Origin: Ensifer sp. LC163
GTDB lineage: Bacteria > Pseudomonadota > Alphaproteobacteria > Rhizobiales > Rhizobiaceae
Assembly: GCF_001695855.1 (NCBI RefSeq)
Contig: NZ_MBSS01000006.1
Coordinates: forward strand, 1-64,000
Direction: 5' to 3'
Length of the DNA: 64,000 nucleotides
Part shown: positions 1 to 8,668 of the stretch, piece by piece
Numbering within the stretch: position 1 is the stretch's first letter
How the letters are laid out: the number at the start of each line of letters is the position of its first letter
Notes under the pieces: generated by a model
Database searches by the model: none
Told to the model about the DNA's origin: nothing
The model's input: only the letters and a program-made list of their open reading frames with translations
Made by a program: the position numbers and the translations under genes

Positions 1-882
1 GTCAGCGAGCTGAAACTGTTTGAGGCCAACCGCCGGATGATCACCAGCCAGGAAGAGCAGATGCGGCTGCAGATCGGCCAGTTCGAGGAGCAGATCCGCG
101 GCCTCAAGGCCCAGACCGGCTCGAGCGACAAGGAGAAGGAGATCGTCGAAAAGGAACTCAGCAAGCTCGACACCTTGCTGAAGAGCGGCCTGGTGCCGAT
201 CTCCGAACATCGCGACCTGTTGCGCCAGATGGCCCGCATCGATGGTTCCAAGGGCGAACTGCTGGCCCGCATCGCCGAGGCGGTCGGCCAGATCAGCGAG
301 CTGCGCATCAAGCTGCTGTCGATCGACCAGAACAACCGCAAGGAAACGCAGGGCCAGATCGTCGGCCTCGAGGCCAAGATCGCCGAGCTCAGCGAGCGGG
401 CGGTGGCGGCCGAAGACCGGCTGTCGCGCATGGTGGTGCGCGCCCCCGTCGACGGTCTCGTCTACGACCTGCAGCTCCACACCATCGGCGGCATCATCGC
501 CCCCGGCGCCACCGCCATGTCGATCGTGCCCGAGGGCGAGGACCTGACGGTCGAAATCCGCATCCCGCCGGCCGACATCGACCGCATCGCCCCCGGCCAG
601 CCGAGCCGCATGCGCTTTACCGTCTTCAACCAGCGCACCACCCCCGAACTCGACGGCCGCATCGACGTCGTCGCCGCCGCCACCACGCTCGACCGCAACA
701 CCGGACAGCCGTTCTATCTCGCCACCGTCGAGATCACCGAGCCGCTCGACAGGCTCGGCGGCCGCAAGCTGATGCCCGGCATGCCCGTCGAGGTCTTCGT
801 CCAGACCGACGAGAGAACCGCAATCTCATACCTCACAAAACCCTTCACCGACCAGATGCTCAGGGCCTTCCGCGAGGAGTGA
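1..882 (+). CDS. HlyD-family type I secretion periplasmic adaptor (3' part)
   Basis: The frame is open from the first base, so the gene starts upstream of the window and only about the last 293 residues are present. They show a long alpha-helical coiled coil (roughly window residues 10-135), then a lipoyl/barrel-sandwich half with the signature RAPVDGLVYDL, and a C-terminal beta-barrel with PGMPVEVFV. This is the architecture of HlyD/PrsE-type membrane fusion proteins, which bridge an inner-membrane ABC exporter and a TolC-like outer-membrane channel across the periplasm. The ABC ATPase partner is presumably just upstream, outside the window. The exported substrate cannot be told from this piece. 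Confidence 0.88.
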   Translation, partial: VSELKLFEANRRMITSQEEQMRLQIGQFEEQIRGLKAQTGSSDKEKEIVEKELSKLDTLLKSGLVPISEHRDLLRQMARIDGSKGELLARIAEAVGQISELRIKLLSIDQNNRKETQGQIVGLEAKIAELSERAVAAEDRLSRMVVRAPVDGLVYDLQLHTIGGIIAPGATAMSIVPEGEDLTVEIRIPPADIDRIAPGQPSRMRFTVFNQRTTPELDGRIDVVAAATTLDRNTGQPFYLATVEITEPLDRLGGRKLMPGMPVEVFVQTDERTAISYLTKPFTDQMLRAFREE

Positions 883-902
883 GGGGGAGACATAATCGGC
901 GG

Positions 903-1019
903 CTACAGCAAATTTGGCATTCGGTAGCGGCGGAAGGTCTGCTTCCGCCACTTGGCGACGGTCTTCTGATTGATCCCGTAGCGCTTCGAAAGCGTCCTCA
1001 GGCTCTCTTGACTATGTTG
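903..1019 (-). pseudogene. IS481-like transposase N-terminal fragment
   Basis: Read on the minus strand this stretch encodes QHSQESLRTLSKRYGINQKT followed by VAKWRK, the helix-turn-helix start of IS481-family transposases. The similarity fades after about 30 residues and the frame stops at 903. There is no catalytic DDE domain and no complete terminal inverted repeat, so it is a dead remnant. It abuts an IS66-like fragment on the same strand at about 1016-1020. Confidence 0.6.
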
Positions 1020-1129
1020 TATTTGGCATAGGCCCAAAGCCAGGCTGTCTTTGTCGATCCTGAACCGGGAGCCAACGTCGGCAAGGTGGTTTCGTCGGCG
1101 AAGATCCGCTCCCCTTTCTTGATTTGATC
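1016..1129 (-). pseudogene. IS66-like TnpC transposase internal fragment
   Basis: The minus strand encodes KKGERIFADETTLPTLAPG and then an LWAYAK segment. This matches the DE-T-PVLAPGRGRTKTG-LWAYAR block of IS66-family TnpC transposases. Only about 38 residues remain, without flanking transposase sequence. Together with the adjacent IS481-like piece it forms a composite insertion-sequence graveyard between the secretion gene and tRNA-Phe. Confidence 0.6.
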
Positions 1130-1161
1130 AAAGAGGCAGTCGGCGAGGTGGGAACAAAAAT

Positions 1162-1195
1162 GTCCAGAATTTTGAGGTGGTGTACTTTTCTGGAC
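1162..1195. repeat. Short inverted repeat in the IS graveyard
   Basis: GTCCAGAA (1162-1169) is mirrored by TTCTGGAC (1188-1195). It sits beside the transposase fragments in an AT-richer stretch without a gene and may be what is left of an IS end. The family cannot be assigned from this alone. Confidence 0.35.
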
Positions 1196-1240
1196 GTTTG
1201 GACAACAAAACGACCTAAAACCAAAGGCTGATTTTAGTGA

Positions 1241-1316
1241 TGGTGCCCGGAGGCGGATTTGAACCACCGACACGCGGATTTTCAATCCGCTGCTCTACCA
1301 ACTGAGCTATCCGGGC
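1241..1316 (-). tRNA. tRNA-Phe (anticodon GAA)
   Basis: The reverse complement folds as a 76-nt cloverleaf beginning GCCCGGA and ending TCCGGGC-ACCA with an encoded CCA. The anticodon stem-loop GGATTGAAAATCC places GAA in the loop, and the T-arm contains GGTTCAAATCC. The acceptor stem pairs perfectly. It lies directly beside transposase debris, a common setting for tRNA genes used as insertion targets. Confidence 0.97.
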
Positions 1317-1497
1317 ATCCTGCCGTTTCGGGCAGCGGCTCCTCTCGGAGCCCTCGGGGCGTTGTCTGTGCCCCGGAAGCGAGCGGGGTTATAACATCTT
1401 GTTCGGCGGTGTCCAGCACCAAATGAAAGTTTTTTGGCAGGAATTTCAAAGATAGTGGAAAAAGCCAAAAAACCGAAGATATTCAGGCAGATCGCGG

Positions 1498-1707
1498 TCA
1501 GCGATCGTCGTCGTCCGCTTTCGTCTCGTCGTCTGCGGCAGGAATGGCATAGGAGCCCGAGAGCCAGCGATTGAGGTCGACATTGCGGCAGCGGTCCGAG
1601 CAGAAGGGATAGTGCTCGCGGTGCGAGGGACGGCCGCATTCGGGGCACGGACGCGGTGCGCGCAGAGGTGCTACGTTCGAACCGCTCTTCTTGTCTTCAC
1701 CAGTCAC
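1498..1707 (-). CDS. yacG: YacG-type zinc protein (DNA gyrase inhibitor)
   Basis: A 69-residue protein with the YacG zinc motif CPECGRPS...FCSDRC and the following DLNRWLSGSY block, then an acidic tail. Members bind one zinc ion through four cysteines, and the E. coli protein inhibits DNA gyrase. The start chosen is a GTG six bases past the maf stop, with GGAAGG nine bases upstream. A TTG 21 bases further up would also be in frame and would overlap maf. It is the last gene of the maf-yacG pair, as usual in Rhizobiales. Confidence 0.9.
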   Translation of the reverse strand: MTGEDKKSGSNVAPLRAPRPCPECGRPSHREHYPFCSDRCRNVDLNRWLSGSYAIPAADDETKADDDDR

Positions 1708-1712
1708 TGCCT

Positions 1713-2333
1713 TCAGCCTTCCAGCCAACGGTTGTGAACGTCGTAGCCTTCGCCGACCAGCAGGCCGACCGTCTCATAGAGCGGCAGGCCGACGACGTTG
1801 CTGTAGGAGCCGACGATTTTGACCACGAAGCTGCCGGCGATGCCCTGGATGCCATAGGCCCCTGCCTTGCCGCGCCATTGGCCGGAGGCAAGATAGCTCT
1901 CAATGTCGAAGCCGGAAAGGCGCTTGAAGCGAACCTTGGTGTCGACCACCTTCTGGCGCAGCGTCTTGTCGGGCGTGATCAGGCAGACGCCGGTATAGAC
2001 GCGGTGGCTGCGGCCCGACAGAAGATGCAGGGCGCTCGAGGCTTCGCTGACGAGTTCCGGCTTCGGCAGGATGCGCCGGCCGACACAGACGACCGTGTCG
2101 GCTGCCAGGATATAGCTGCCATCCCAACCGGCTTCGCCCTTGATCGCCGCAAGCGCCGCCTTCGCCTTCTCAGCCGAGAGGCGACGCGCCAGCGAACGCG
2201 GATGCTCGGAACGCTTTGGCGTCTCGTCGAGATCCATCGGCATCAGGCGCGCAGGCTCAATGCCTGCCTGGGCCAAAAGCTCGACGCGACGCGGCGAACC
2301 GGACGCCAGTATCAGTTTTTGAGCCGCTGTCAT
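1713..2333 (-). CDS. maf: Maf-like nucleoside triphosphate pyrophosphatase
   Basis: A 206-residue Maf/HAM1-fold protein. The N-terminal [14 protein letters not shown] is the Maf nucleotide-binding loop, and LAADTVV carries the conserved catalytic aspartate. Family members hydrolyse non-canonical or canonical NTPs to NMP and pyrophosphate and were first linked to septum formation. The ATG start is clear. It sits between infA and yacG on the same strand, a conserved alphaproteobacterial order. Confidence 0.93.
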   Translation of the reverse strand: MTAAQKLILASGSPRRVELLAQAGIEPARLMPMDLDETPKRSEHPRSLARRLSAEKAKAALAAIKGEAGWDGSYILAADTVVCVGRRILPKPELVSEASSALHLLSGRSHRVYTGVCLITPDKTLRQKVVDTKVRFKRLSGFDIESYLASGQWRGKAGAYGIQGIAGSFVVKIVGSYSNVVGLPLYETVGLLVGEGYDVHNRWLEG

Positions 2334-2382
2334 CGGAACGCGCCGTCACCCCAGAGATATGATGAAGCCACCTGTCGGTGGT

Positions 2383-2601
2383 TTACTTGAAACGATAGGT
2401 GATGCGACCCTTGGTCAGGTCATAGGGCGTCATTTCGACGAGCACCTTGTCGCCGGCCAGAACGCGGATACGGTTCTTGCGCATGCGGCCTGCGGTATGG
2501 GCAATAATTTCATGTTCATTTTCGAGCTTCACGCGGAAGGTCGCATTGGGAAGCAATTCCGTGACCACGCCCGGGAATTCGAGGACTTCTTCTTTCGCCA
2601 T
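2383..2601 (-). CDS. infA: Translation initiation factor IF-1
   Basis: A 72-residue OB-fold protein, [20 protein letters not shown] at the N-terminus and [12 protein letters not shown] at the end, matching IF-1 in full length. It binds the ribosomal A site and helps IF-2 and IF-3 form the 30S initiation complex. The ATG at 2601 gives the canonical length. The frame stays open further upstream, but that part does not match the family. Confidence 0.98.
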   Translation of the reverse strand: MAKEEVLEFPGVVTELLPNATFRVKLENEHEIIAHTAGRMRKNRIRVLAGDKVLVEMTPYDLTKGRITYRFK

Positions 2602-2726
2602 GTAGGACTGTTCTTTCTGTGTTTGTTCGGGGATACGACACGCATCCCGAAAAATTCGCCGGAAACTACACAATCGACGAGGATTTGTGAACCGCTTTGC
2701 GCCGGCTTTTCCGCTTTTGTACTGCC

Positions 2727-3212
2727 TTAGGCCTTTTCGCCCGCGGGCGCCACTACCAGACGGCGACTAATCAGAGTGGCAAGGTGATCACGAACGGCGC
2801 GATAGGCGTCGACAATCTGCTCACGCGTGCCGGTCGCAACCGTCGGGTCCGGCGTCGGCCAATAGACCACGTCGACGGCCATGGAGCGCGTCAATTCCAG
2901 TGCTACGTGGTGCGCCTCCGGGGCCAGCGTGACGATGAGGTCGAAATAGTCGTCCTCGAGCTCGTCCAGGGTGCGCGGCTGATGCCGCCCGATCGACAGG
3001 CCAATCTCATCCAGCACGACATCGACAAAGGGATCGCGCTCGCCGTGGCGTACGCCGGCGGAGGCGACATAGGTGCCCGCCGGCAGGGCCGCCTTGGCAA
3101 GCGCCTCTGCCATCGGCGAGCGGATCGCGTTCATGCCGCACATGAAGAGAACGGAACGGGGCGTTGTCGGCGGGTGCGTCGCGGTTCCCGTCATCCCGGT
3201 CTCCGCCGTCAT
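2727..3212 (-). CDS. Low-molecular-weight protein tyrosine phosphatase-like protein
   Basis: 161 residues. The P-loop C-x5-R is CGMNAIR (Cys25-Arg31) directly after a hydrophobic strand VLFM, and a DP-like loop (WPTPDPTV) lies near the C-terminus, as in LMW-PTP and ArsC-type folds. The start is the ATG whose TGA-overlapping frame (ATGA) couples it to the UPF0262 gene upstream. A TTG 21 bases further up is less likely. The natural substrate is unknown, and arsenate-reductase activity cannot be excluded. It lies in the hisD-infA cluster. Confidence 0.8.
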   Translation of the reverse strand: MTAETGMTGTATHPPTTPRSVLFMCGMNAIRSPMAEALAKAALPAGTYVASAGVRHGERDPFVDVVLDEIGLSIGRHQPRTLDELEDDYFDLIVTLAPEAHHVALELTRSMAVDVVYWPTPDPTVATGTREQIVDAYRAVRDHLATLISRRLVVAPAGEKA

Positions 3213-3685
3213 CCGCGCCAATAGAGCACGCAAACGAGCGTGAACAGGCGGCGGGCGGTGTCGAAATCGAGCCTGATCTTGCCGGACAGGCGGTCCATCA
3301 GCGTCTGCGATCCCTCGTTGTGGATGCCGCGGCGCCCCATGTCGATCGCCTCGATCTGGCTCGGCGTCGCCGAGCGGATCGCCTCGTAGTAGCTCTCGCA
3401 GATCATGAAGTAGTCCTTCACGATCCGGCGAAACGGCGTCAGCGAGAGAATATGGGTGGCGACGTCAGATCCCTTCTCGGTCGAGATCGCAAAGACCAGC
3501 TTGGCATCCATCAGAGAGAGGTTGAGCTTGTAGGGGCCGCCGGGATGGCCGACCGGTTCGAACAGGTTTTCTTCGAGAAGGTCGAAGATCGCAACCGCGC
3601 GCTCATGCTCCACGTCGGGCGTCGAACGGCCGATCGTCTCGTCCAGTACGACATCGCAGAGGCGCTGGTTGCGGTCAGCTTTCAT
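3209..3685 (-). CDS. UPF0262 family protein
   Basis: 158 residues, beginning [19 protein letters not shown], with the internal block [15 protein letters not shown] typical of the alphaproteobacterial UPF0262 family. No catalytic motif is visible and no function is established. It overlaps hisD by ATGA at its start and the phosphatase-like gene by ATGA at its end, so the three are very probably co-translated. Confidence 0.88.
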   Translation of the reverse strand: MKADRNQRLCDVVLDETIGRSTPDVEHERAVAIFDLLEENLFEPVGHPGGPYKLNLSLMDAKLVFAISTEKGSDVATHILSLTPFRRIVKDYFMICESYYEAIRSATPSQIEAIDMGRRGIHNEGSQTLMDRLSGKIRLDFDTARRLFTLVCVLYWRG

Positions 3686-4986
3686 CCCGCATCCCCGAGA
3701 TTGAGGCGAATGGCGACCGAGCGCGCATGGGCCTCAAGCCCTTCGGACCGTGCCAGCGCGATCGCGGCCGGGCCGAGGATGCGAAGCTGCTCCGCGTCCA
3801 GACGCAGGATCGACGTGCGCTTCATGTAATCGAGAACGCCGAGACCGGAGGAGAACCGTGCCGAACGCGCCGTCGGCAGCACGTGGTTCGAGCCGCCGAC
3901 ATAGTCGCCGATGACTTCGGGCGTGTGGCGTCCGACAAAGATGGCGCCGGCATTGCGGATCCTGGCGACCATCGGCTCGGGATCGGCAAGCGCCAGTTCC
4001 AGATGCTCGGCGGCTATGCGGTTTGCAAGCGGTATAGACTTTTCGAGGTCCGGAACCAGGATGATCGCGCCGAAATCGCGCCAGCTCGCCGATGCCGTCT
4101 CGGCCCGCGGCAGGGTTTTCAGCTGACGCTCGACCGCCGCTTCGACCGCCTGGCCGAAGGCCGCGTCGTCGGTGATCAGGATAGACTGGGCGCCGACATC
4201 GTGCTCGGCCTGCGCAAGCAAGTCGGCAGCAATCCAGTCCGGGTCGTTTTCCCGATCGGCGATGACGAGCACCTCGGACGGGCCGGCGATCATGTCGATG
4301 CCGACGGTGCCGAAGACCTGGCGCTTGGCGGCAGCGACATAGGCATTGCCCGGCCCGACGACTTTTGCCACCGGCGCGATGGTTGCGGTGCCATAGGCAA
4401 GGGCAGCGACCGCCTGCGCGCCGCCGATGCGGTAGATTTCCTCGACACCGGCAAGCCGCGCCGCGGCCAGCACCGCCGGGTTGATCTTGCCGCCACTGGC
4501 CGGCACGACCATGACGATGCGCTCGACGCCGGCGACTTTGGCCGGCAGCGCGTTCATCAGCACCGAGCTCGGATAGCTCGCCGTGCCGCCCGGGACGTAC
4601 AGCCCGACGGCGTCGACCGCCGTCCAGCGCGAGCCGAGGCCGACGCCCATCGTATCCTCGTAGATATCGTCCTTCGGCCGCTGGCGGGCGTGGTGCGCCT
4701 CGATACGGACGGCGGCAACCTTGAGCGCGCCCAGCACTTCCGGCTCGACGCTCTGGATCGCGGCATCGATTTCCTCGGCACTGACGGCCATCGGCGTCGT
4801 TGCGAAGTCGATGCCGTCGAAGCGGGCGGAATATTCCGCCACCGCCTGATCGCCGCGCAGGCGAACATCGTCGATGATCGCCTTGACCGTCGCGTTCACG
4901 TCCTCGGAAACTTCACGCTTGGTGGTCAGGAATGCCGCGAACTGCTGTTCGAAGTTACCGTCGAGATAGTTCAGCCTGATTGCCAA
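3682..4986 (-). CDS. hisD: Histidinol dehydrogenase
   Basis: 434 residues, full length for HisD. It catalyses the last two steps of histidine synthesis, L-histidinol to L-histidine with two NAD+. Conserved blocks include [36 protein letters not shown], the [12 protein letters not shown] loop, and [13 protein letters not shown] with zinc-binding Gln and His. The start is TTG (4984-4986) with AAGGA upstream. The frame is open further up but overlaps the DUF2948 gene. Its stop overlaps the UPF0262 start (ATGA). Confidence 0.96.
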   Translation of the reverse strand: MAIRLNYLDGNFEQQFAAFLTTKREVSEDVNATVKAIIDDVRLRGDQAVAEYSARFDGIDFATTPMAVSAEEIDAAIQSVEPEVLGALKVAAVRIEAHHARQRPKDDIYEDTMGVGLGSRWTAVDAVGLYVPGGTASYPSSVLMNALPAKVAGVERIVMVVPASGGKINPAVLAAARLAGVEEIYRIGGAQAVAALAYGTATIAPVAKVVGPGNAYVAAAKRQVFGTVGIDMIAGPSEVLVIADRENDPDWIAADLLAQAEHDVGAQSILITDDAAFGQAVEAAVERQLKTLPRAETASASWRDFGAIILVPDLEKSIPLANRIAAEHLELALADPEPMVARIRNAGAIFVGRHTPEVIGDYVGGSNHVLPTARSARFSSGLGVLDYMKRTSILRLDAEQLRILGPAAIALARSEGLEAHARSVAIRLNLGDAG

Positions 4987-5023
4987 CGCAAAATGTCCTT
5001 GTGGTATGCCAGTGTCGTGGGGT

Positions 5024-5464
5024 TCAAACGCCTTCGGGATGCCGGGGCTTGAAAGCGGTTTCCCACGCTCCGCCGGTATCTGCAAGCTGCGCCTCGATGC
5101 ATTCCACATCAAGGACAATGGAAGCTTCGCCGGCAAGCACCAGTTCGACGGTGCCTTCCGGCCCCTCACCCGCAACGGCGAACCGCACCGCCAGCAGATC
5201 GAGCACGGCTTCGCCGTTGCGACGGTCAAAGCCGAGCGAGCGCACGGCGCTGACCCGCTTGAACAGGAGCACGGCGCGACGACGCTCGAAGGAACGCCGC
5301 TTGCCATCGGCCATCTCCCAGACGAAGCGGTTGACGGTGAGCGAAAACTGCTTGCGGCGCGCGTCGTATTCCAGTCCGGAAACCTTGAACACGGCATCCT
5401 GGACGTGGGCGGAGACAACCGCCAGGTCCTCCTCGTCGAGCGCCAGCAGCTTCAGACCATCCAT
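5024..5464 (-). CDS. DUF2948 family protein
   Basis: About 146 residues beginning MDGLKLLALDEEDLAVVSAH, the DUF2948 signature, with AVFKVSGLEYDARRKQFSLT and FERRRAVLLFKRV following. AAAGGA lies nine bases before this ATG. An in-frame ATG nine bases upstream is too close to that site. No function is known for the family. It lies between murA and hisD on the same strand, 37 bases before hisD. Confidence 0.82.
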   Translation of the reverse strand: MDGLKLLALDEEDLAVVSAHVQDAVFKVSGLEYDARRKQFSLTVNRFVWEMADGKRRSFERRRAVLLFKRVSAVRSLGFDRRNGEAVLDLLAVRFAVAGEGPEGTVELVLAGEASIVLDVECIEAQLADTGGAWETAFKPRHPEGV

Positions 5465-5570
5465 GCGATCCATTCCTTTCGCTTTCGTCGCACATTTTGC
5501 GTGCCACAAGTGAAATGGACATAGGACGTCGCGCCTGAAACCGCAACGGCATCAGGCGCAACGGGCAAAA

Positions 5571-6863
5571 TCAGTCGCTGACGCGCTCGACGTGAGCGCC
5601 GCAACGGGTGAGCTTTTCTTCCAGCCGCTCGAAGCCGCGGTCGAGATGGTAGACGCGCGACACCATGGTTTCGCCTTCCGCCGCAAGGCCGGCGATCACG
5701 AGCGAGACCGAGGCGCGCAGGTCTGTCGCCATCACGGGCGCGCCCTTCAGCCGGCTGACACCTTCGATCTTGGCCGTCTGGCCGGAAAGCGAGATCTTGG
5801 CGCCGAGGCGCGCCAGTTCCTGCACGTGCATGAAGCGGTTTTCGAAGATCGTCTCGGTGATGTGCGAAACGCCGTTCGCCTTGGTCATCAGCCCCATGAA
5901 CTGGGCCTGCAGATCGGTCGGGAAGCCCGGGAAAGGATCCGTAACGATGTCGACCGGCTTGATGCCGGCGCCGTTGCGCACCACGCGGATGCCGCTGTTG
6001 GTCGGGGTGATCTCGGCGCCCGCCCGGCGGATCGCCTCGAGCGCGGTGTCAAGCAGCGCCATATCCGTGTCTTCGAGAATGACGTCGCCGCCGGTCATGG
6101 CGACGGCCATGGCATAGGTGCCGGTCTCGATACGGTCGGGCAGCACGCGGTGGCGCGCGCCGGACAGGGAGCGAACGCCCTCGATGGTGATCGTCGCCGT
6201 GCCCTGGCCGGTGATCTTGGCGCCCATGGCGTTCAGGCAATTGGCAAGGTCGACCACTTCGGGCTCGCGCGCGGCATTGCCGAGCACGGTGGTGCCGTTG
6301 GCAAGCGTCGCCGCCATCATCAGCACATGGGTGGCACCCACGGAAACCTTCGGGAAGGTGTAGCGGGCGCCGATCAGGCCGCCTGCCGGCGCCGTGGCGT
6401 TGACGTAGCCGCTGTCGATCTCGATGTTGGCGCTCAGCGCCTGCAGACCCTCGATGAACAGATCGACCGGGCGTGTGCCGATGGCGCAGCCGCCCGGCAG
6501 CGACACACGGGCCTTGCCTTCGCGCGCCAAAAGCGGACCGATGACCCAGAAGCTTGCACGCATCTTCGACACCAGCTCATAGGGCGCCGTGGTGTCGACG
6601 ATGTTGCGGCAGGTGAAATGGATCGTGCGGGCGTAGCTTTCGCCCTGGCGCTCGCGTCGGCCGTTGACCGAGATATCGACGCCGTGGTTGCCGAGGATGC
6701 GGATCAGCTGCTCGACGTCGGCCAGATGCGGAACGTTTTCCAGTGTCAGCGTGTCGTCGGTCAACAGCGATGCGATCATCAACGGCAGGGCCGCATTCTT
6801 CGCGCCGGAGATCGGGATGACCCCGTGAAGTTCATTCCCGCCTACAATCCTGATGCGATCCAT
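5571..6863 (-). CDS. murA: UDP-N-acetylglucosamine 1-carboxyvinyltransferase
   Basis: 430 residues, complete. MurA transfers enolpyruvate from PEP to UDP-GlcNAc, the first committed step of peptidoglycan synthesis in the cytoplasm. It shows the N-terminal [10 protein letters not shown] block (Lys22), the PEP/fosfomycin-binding loop with Cys126 in [15 protein letters not shown], and the [15 protein letters not shown] block. A Cys at the loop predicts classical fosfomycin sensitivity of the enzyme. Confidence 0.98.
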   Translation of the reverse strand: MDRIRIVGGNELHGVIPISGAKNAALPLMIASLLTDDTLTLENVPHLADVEQLIRILGNHGVDISVNGRRERQGESYARTIHFTCRNIVDTTAPYELVSKMRASFWVIGPLLAREGKARVSLPGGCAIGTRPVDLFIEGLQALSANIEIDSGYVNATAPAGGLIGARYTFPKVSVGATHVLMMAATLANGTTVLGNAAREPEVVDLANCLNAMGAKITGQGTATITIEGVRSLSGARHRVLPDRIETGTYAMAVAMTGGDVILEDTDMALLDTALEAIRRAGAEITPTNSGIRVVRNGAGIKPVDIVTDPFPGFPTDLQAQFMGLMTKANGVSHITETIFENRFMHVQELARLGAKISLSGQTAKIEGVSRLKGAPVMATDLRASVSLVIAGLAAEGETMVSRVYHLDRGFERLEEKLTRCGAHVERVSD

Positions 6864-7030
6864 GAGGCCTCTCGAACGGGCTTGGCCCGCCTTTCCAAAA
6901 AATTGAAGTGTGTCTGAAGGCGCCTCTTTAGTGGAGACGCCGCGAAATTAGAAGTGCCTTGAACGCAAGACGGCCACGGCCACCTGCATGCGTGAAGGAA
7001 TACCGAACGGCAGCCCTCCCCCTCGTCGAA

Positions 7031-7270
7031 CTAATCTTCGGATTCGTCCGTTTTTGCGGCAGGCACGCCGATCGCCTCGTCGGCGGCACCGGAACGGCGC
7101 GCACGCATCTGCTGTTTGCGGCGCTGGAGATTGTCGCGCAGCGTCTTGGCAAGGCGCGCCTTTCTCAGGTCCTGCTCGGTCGTATCCTTTTGCTTGCGCT
7201 TTGCCGTCGCATTCTGCGGTTCGGCCAGCGGCGGTTCGCCCTCAGCGCTTTTCTTATCGTCTGTTTGCAT
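7031..7270 (-). CDS. Small basic hypothetical protein
   Basis: 79 residues, highly charged, with a central basic helix (KARLAKTLRDNLQRRKQQMR) between low-complexity ends rich in Ala, Glu and Asp. There is no signal peptide or membrane segment. The ATG start and position upstream of murA on the same strand are plausible for a real gene conserved in Rhizobiales, but no function can be given. A nucleic-acid-binding role is only a guess from charge. Confidence 0.6.
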   Translation of the reverse strand: MQTDDKKSAEGEPPLAEPQNATAKRKQKDTTEQDLRKARLAKTLRDNLQRRKQQMRARRSGAADEAIGVPAAKTDESED

Positions 7271-7427
7271 AAGGCTGCATTAGCGCAAAACCAGGGGCTT
7301 CGGAAGCCAAAATGGATTTTCTCACAGCTCAACACCGAAAACTTCGAAATGCGGCTTGCGCTCCCCGTCCAGCTATGGCAATAGGCGCCTCGCTTGATGC
7401 GGCTTGTCAACGAACCGGCCGCGAGAT

Positions 7428-7502
7428 GCTGCTATAGCTCAGGGGTAGAGCACTCCCTTGGTAAGGGAGAGGCCGAGAGTTCAAATCTCTCTAGCAGCAC
7501 CA
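7428..7502 (+). tRNA. tRNA-Thr (anticodon GGT)
   Basis: A 75-nt cloverleaf with acceptor GCTGCTA pairing with TAGCAGC, followed by A and an encoded CCA. The anticodon stem CTCCC/GGGAG encloses TTGGTAA, giving GGT. The T-arm has GAGTTCAAATCTC. Confidence 0.96.
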
Positions 7503-7784
7503 GTTTCCTGCATAATACTCCAAAAACCTTGTCGCCATTCAGCGCGATGATATCTTGGTGAGCGCTCGCATGTGCATACCCGCGCAACTCGTCGAGGCAT
7601 CGGCGAACAAAGCCTTGCAATCGTCACATTCAGCTCCTATGTGGCGGAAATCGATATTGCTGACGAACTTTGTGTCGGCGCCCTAAGCGCGTGAGAGACG
7701 GACTTCCCTCTTCAAAATCGGTTATCTTGATCCGGAGGTTTGTTTCCGGGAATGTCTATTACGAGCGATTGAAAGGGAATCGTC

Positions 7785-7994
7785 ATGGCTACAGGCACAG
7801 TAAAGTGGTTCAACAGCACCAAGGGCTTCGGCTTCATTCAGCCTGACGACGGCAGCCCGGACGTGTTCGTTCACATCTCGGCCGTTCAGCGCGCAGGCCT
7901 TTCCGGCCTCAACGAAGGTCAGCAGATCAGCTACGAGCTGACGCGCGACCGCAAGACCGGCAAGTCTTCTGCAGACAACCTGCAGGCCAAGTAA
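7785..7994 (+). CDS. cspA: Cold-shock domain protein
   Basis: 69 residues, a complete [19 protein letters not shown] (RNP1) and DVFVHISAV (RNP2). Such proteins bind single-stranded RNA and DNA and act as RNA chaperones. GAAAGGG precedes the ATG. The 282 bases between tRNA-Thr and the gene carry no ORF. A long untranslated leader with a small hairpin near 7735-7760 would fit the temperature-sensitive leaders of this family, though that is not proven here. A strong intrinsic terminator follows. Confidence 0.95.
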   Translation: MATGTVKWFNSTKGFGFIQPDDGSPDVFVHISAVQRAGLSGLNEGQQISYELTRDRKTGKSSADNLQAK

Positions 7995-8051
7995 TTTTCG
8001 CCCGACGTCGCCGAACGCAGATTTGTGGGCGGCGGCAGTGCAGCGAATGAG

Positions 8052-8077
8052 AAGGTCGGGCTCGCCCGACCTTTTTT
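8052..8077 (+). terminator. Intrinsic terminator after the cold-shock gene
   Basis: AAGGTCGGG-ctc-GCCC GACCTT forms a GC-rich stem directly followed by a run of six T, about 57 bases after the cspA stop. The sense matches the upstream gene. Confidence 0.88.
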
Positions 8078-8174
8078 GTTGCTCTTCGGTCAGCGACAAC
8101 TGGCCAATTTCTCCCTGGATCGAAACCGACCCTTGGAAGACATTACGCAGCAATCTCAAAATATTACGACGCCC

Positions 8175-8274
8175 TTACAGCGCCGCGCATCAAATATGAT
8201 GCGCAAAGGACGCTGTAACGCTTTAAACTTCTGCATAATTCCTTAAATCGATTCCGATTTAAGGAATTATGCAG
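8175..8274. repeat. RIME1-like intergenic mosaic repeat, copy 1
   Basis: About 100 bases made of two palindromes. The first starts TACAGCG and ends CGCTGTA around an inner CGCAT...ATGCG stem. The second is a perfect 20-bp-arm palindrome (8231-8274) beginning CTGCATAATT, with ATTC in the loop. A near-identical copy lies at 54978-55081. Size and two-palindrome design match the Sinorhizobium RIME1 class; the naming is from memory of that family. Confidence 0.8.
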
Positions 8275-8383
8275 TAGCGCGCCCGATCTGACTGACAGTG
8301 CCGTAAGGCCTCCATCCGATGCAGAGAACGTTTCCCGACAGCCCGCGTTACCAATTCAACGGCAACGACGTGGAGGTTCTGAA

Positions 8384-8443
8384 ATGAAAGGCATCGTTCT
8401 CTGGCTCATGGGCGTGCCCCTGATCGCCATCATTCTGCTTTAA
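8384..8443 (+). pseudogene. Tiny membrane peptide, apparently shortened by a stop codon
   Basis: ATG with GGAGG seven bases upstream opens a 19-residue hydrophobic peptide, MKGIVLWLMGVPLIAIILL, ended by TAA. The next codons in frame are Met-Phe-Val-Phe-TGA (to 8458). A one-base change from a Tyr codon (TAC/TAT) to TAA would explain the break. The intact form would then be a 24-residue single-span peptide of a kind common in Rhizobiaceae. It may still be translated as a 19-mer. Confidence 0.5.
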
Positions 8444-8569
8444 ATGTTCGTGTTCTGACGCGCCGCTCAAGAAAGCTGAGGCGATCGGTCGATCGAAACA
8501 CTGAAGCGGAAAATTTAATTTGTAGTTGCAGGCACCAAAGGATGCGCCTTAACGCAACCTTAAGATTCG

Positions 8570-8652
8570 GCCCCCTAGATTTGACATCGCGATGATGGAC
8601 AATCGCAACGCTTAAATCCCCTTTTGAAACCGGCTCACGCCGGTTTCTTTTT
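8570..8652 (+). ncRNA. Candidate small RNA
   Basis: A gene-free 210-base gap ends in a strong intrinsic terminator (8627-8652) although no ORF reads into it apart from the tiny peptide 180 bases upstream. A CTAGAT box at about 8574 resembles the rhizobial -10 (CTATAT). It would start a transcript of about 70-75 nt that includes an unpaired CTTAAATCCCCTTTT stretch. This is a structural inference; the RNA family was not identified. Confidence 0.4.
8627..8652 (+). terminator. Intrinsic terminator in the pncB downstream gap
   Basis: AAACCGGC-tcac-GCCGGTTT followed by CTTTTT on the plus strand. It ends 17 bases before the convergent pncB stop. It can only serve a plus-strand transcript from 8384-8620. 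Confidence 0.8.
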
Positions 8653-8668
8653 GTCCAGTCGTCTGCCA

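Noticed and set aside
3682-5418. hisD starting far upstream (578 codons)
   Set aside because: The extra N-terminal part is antisense-like, overlaps the DUF2948 gene and does not match HisD; the TTG at 4986 has a ribosome site and gives the standard length.
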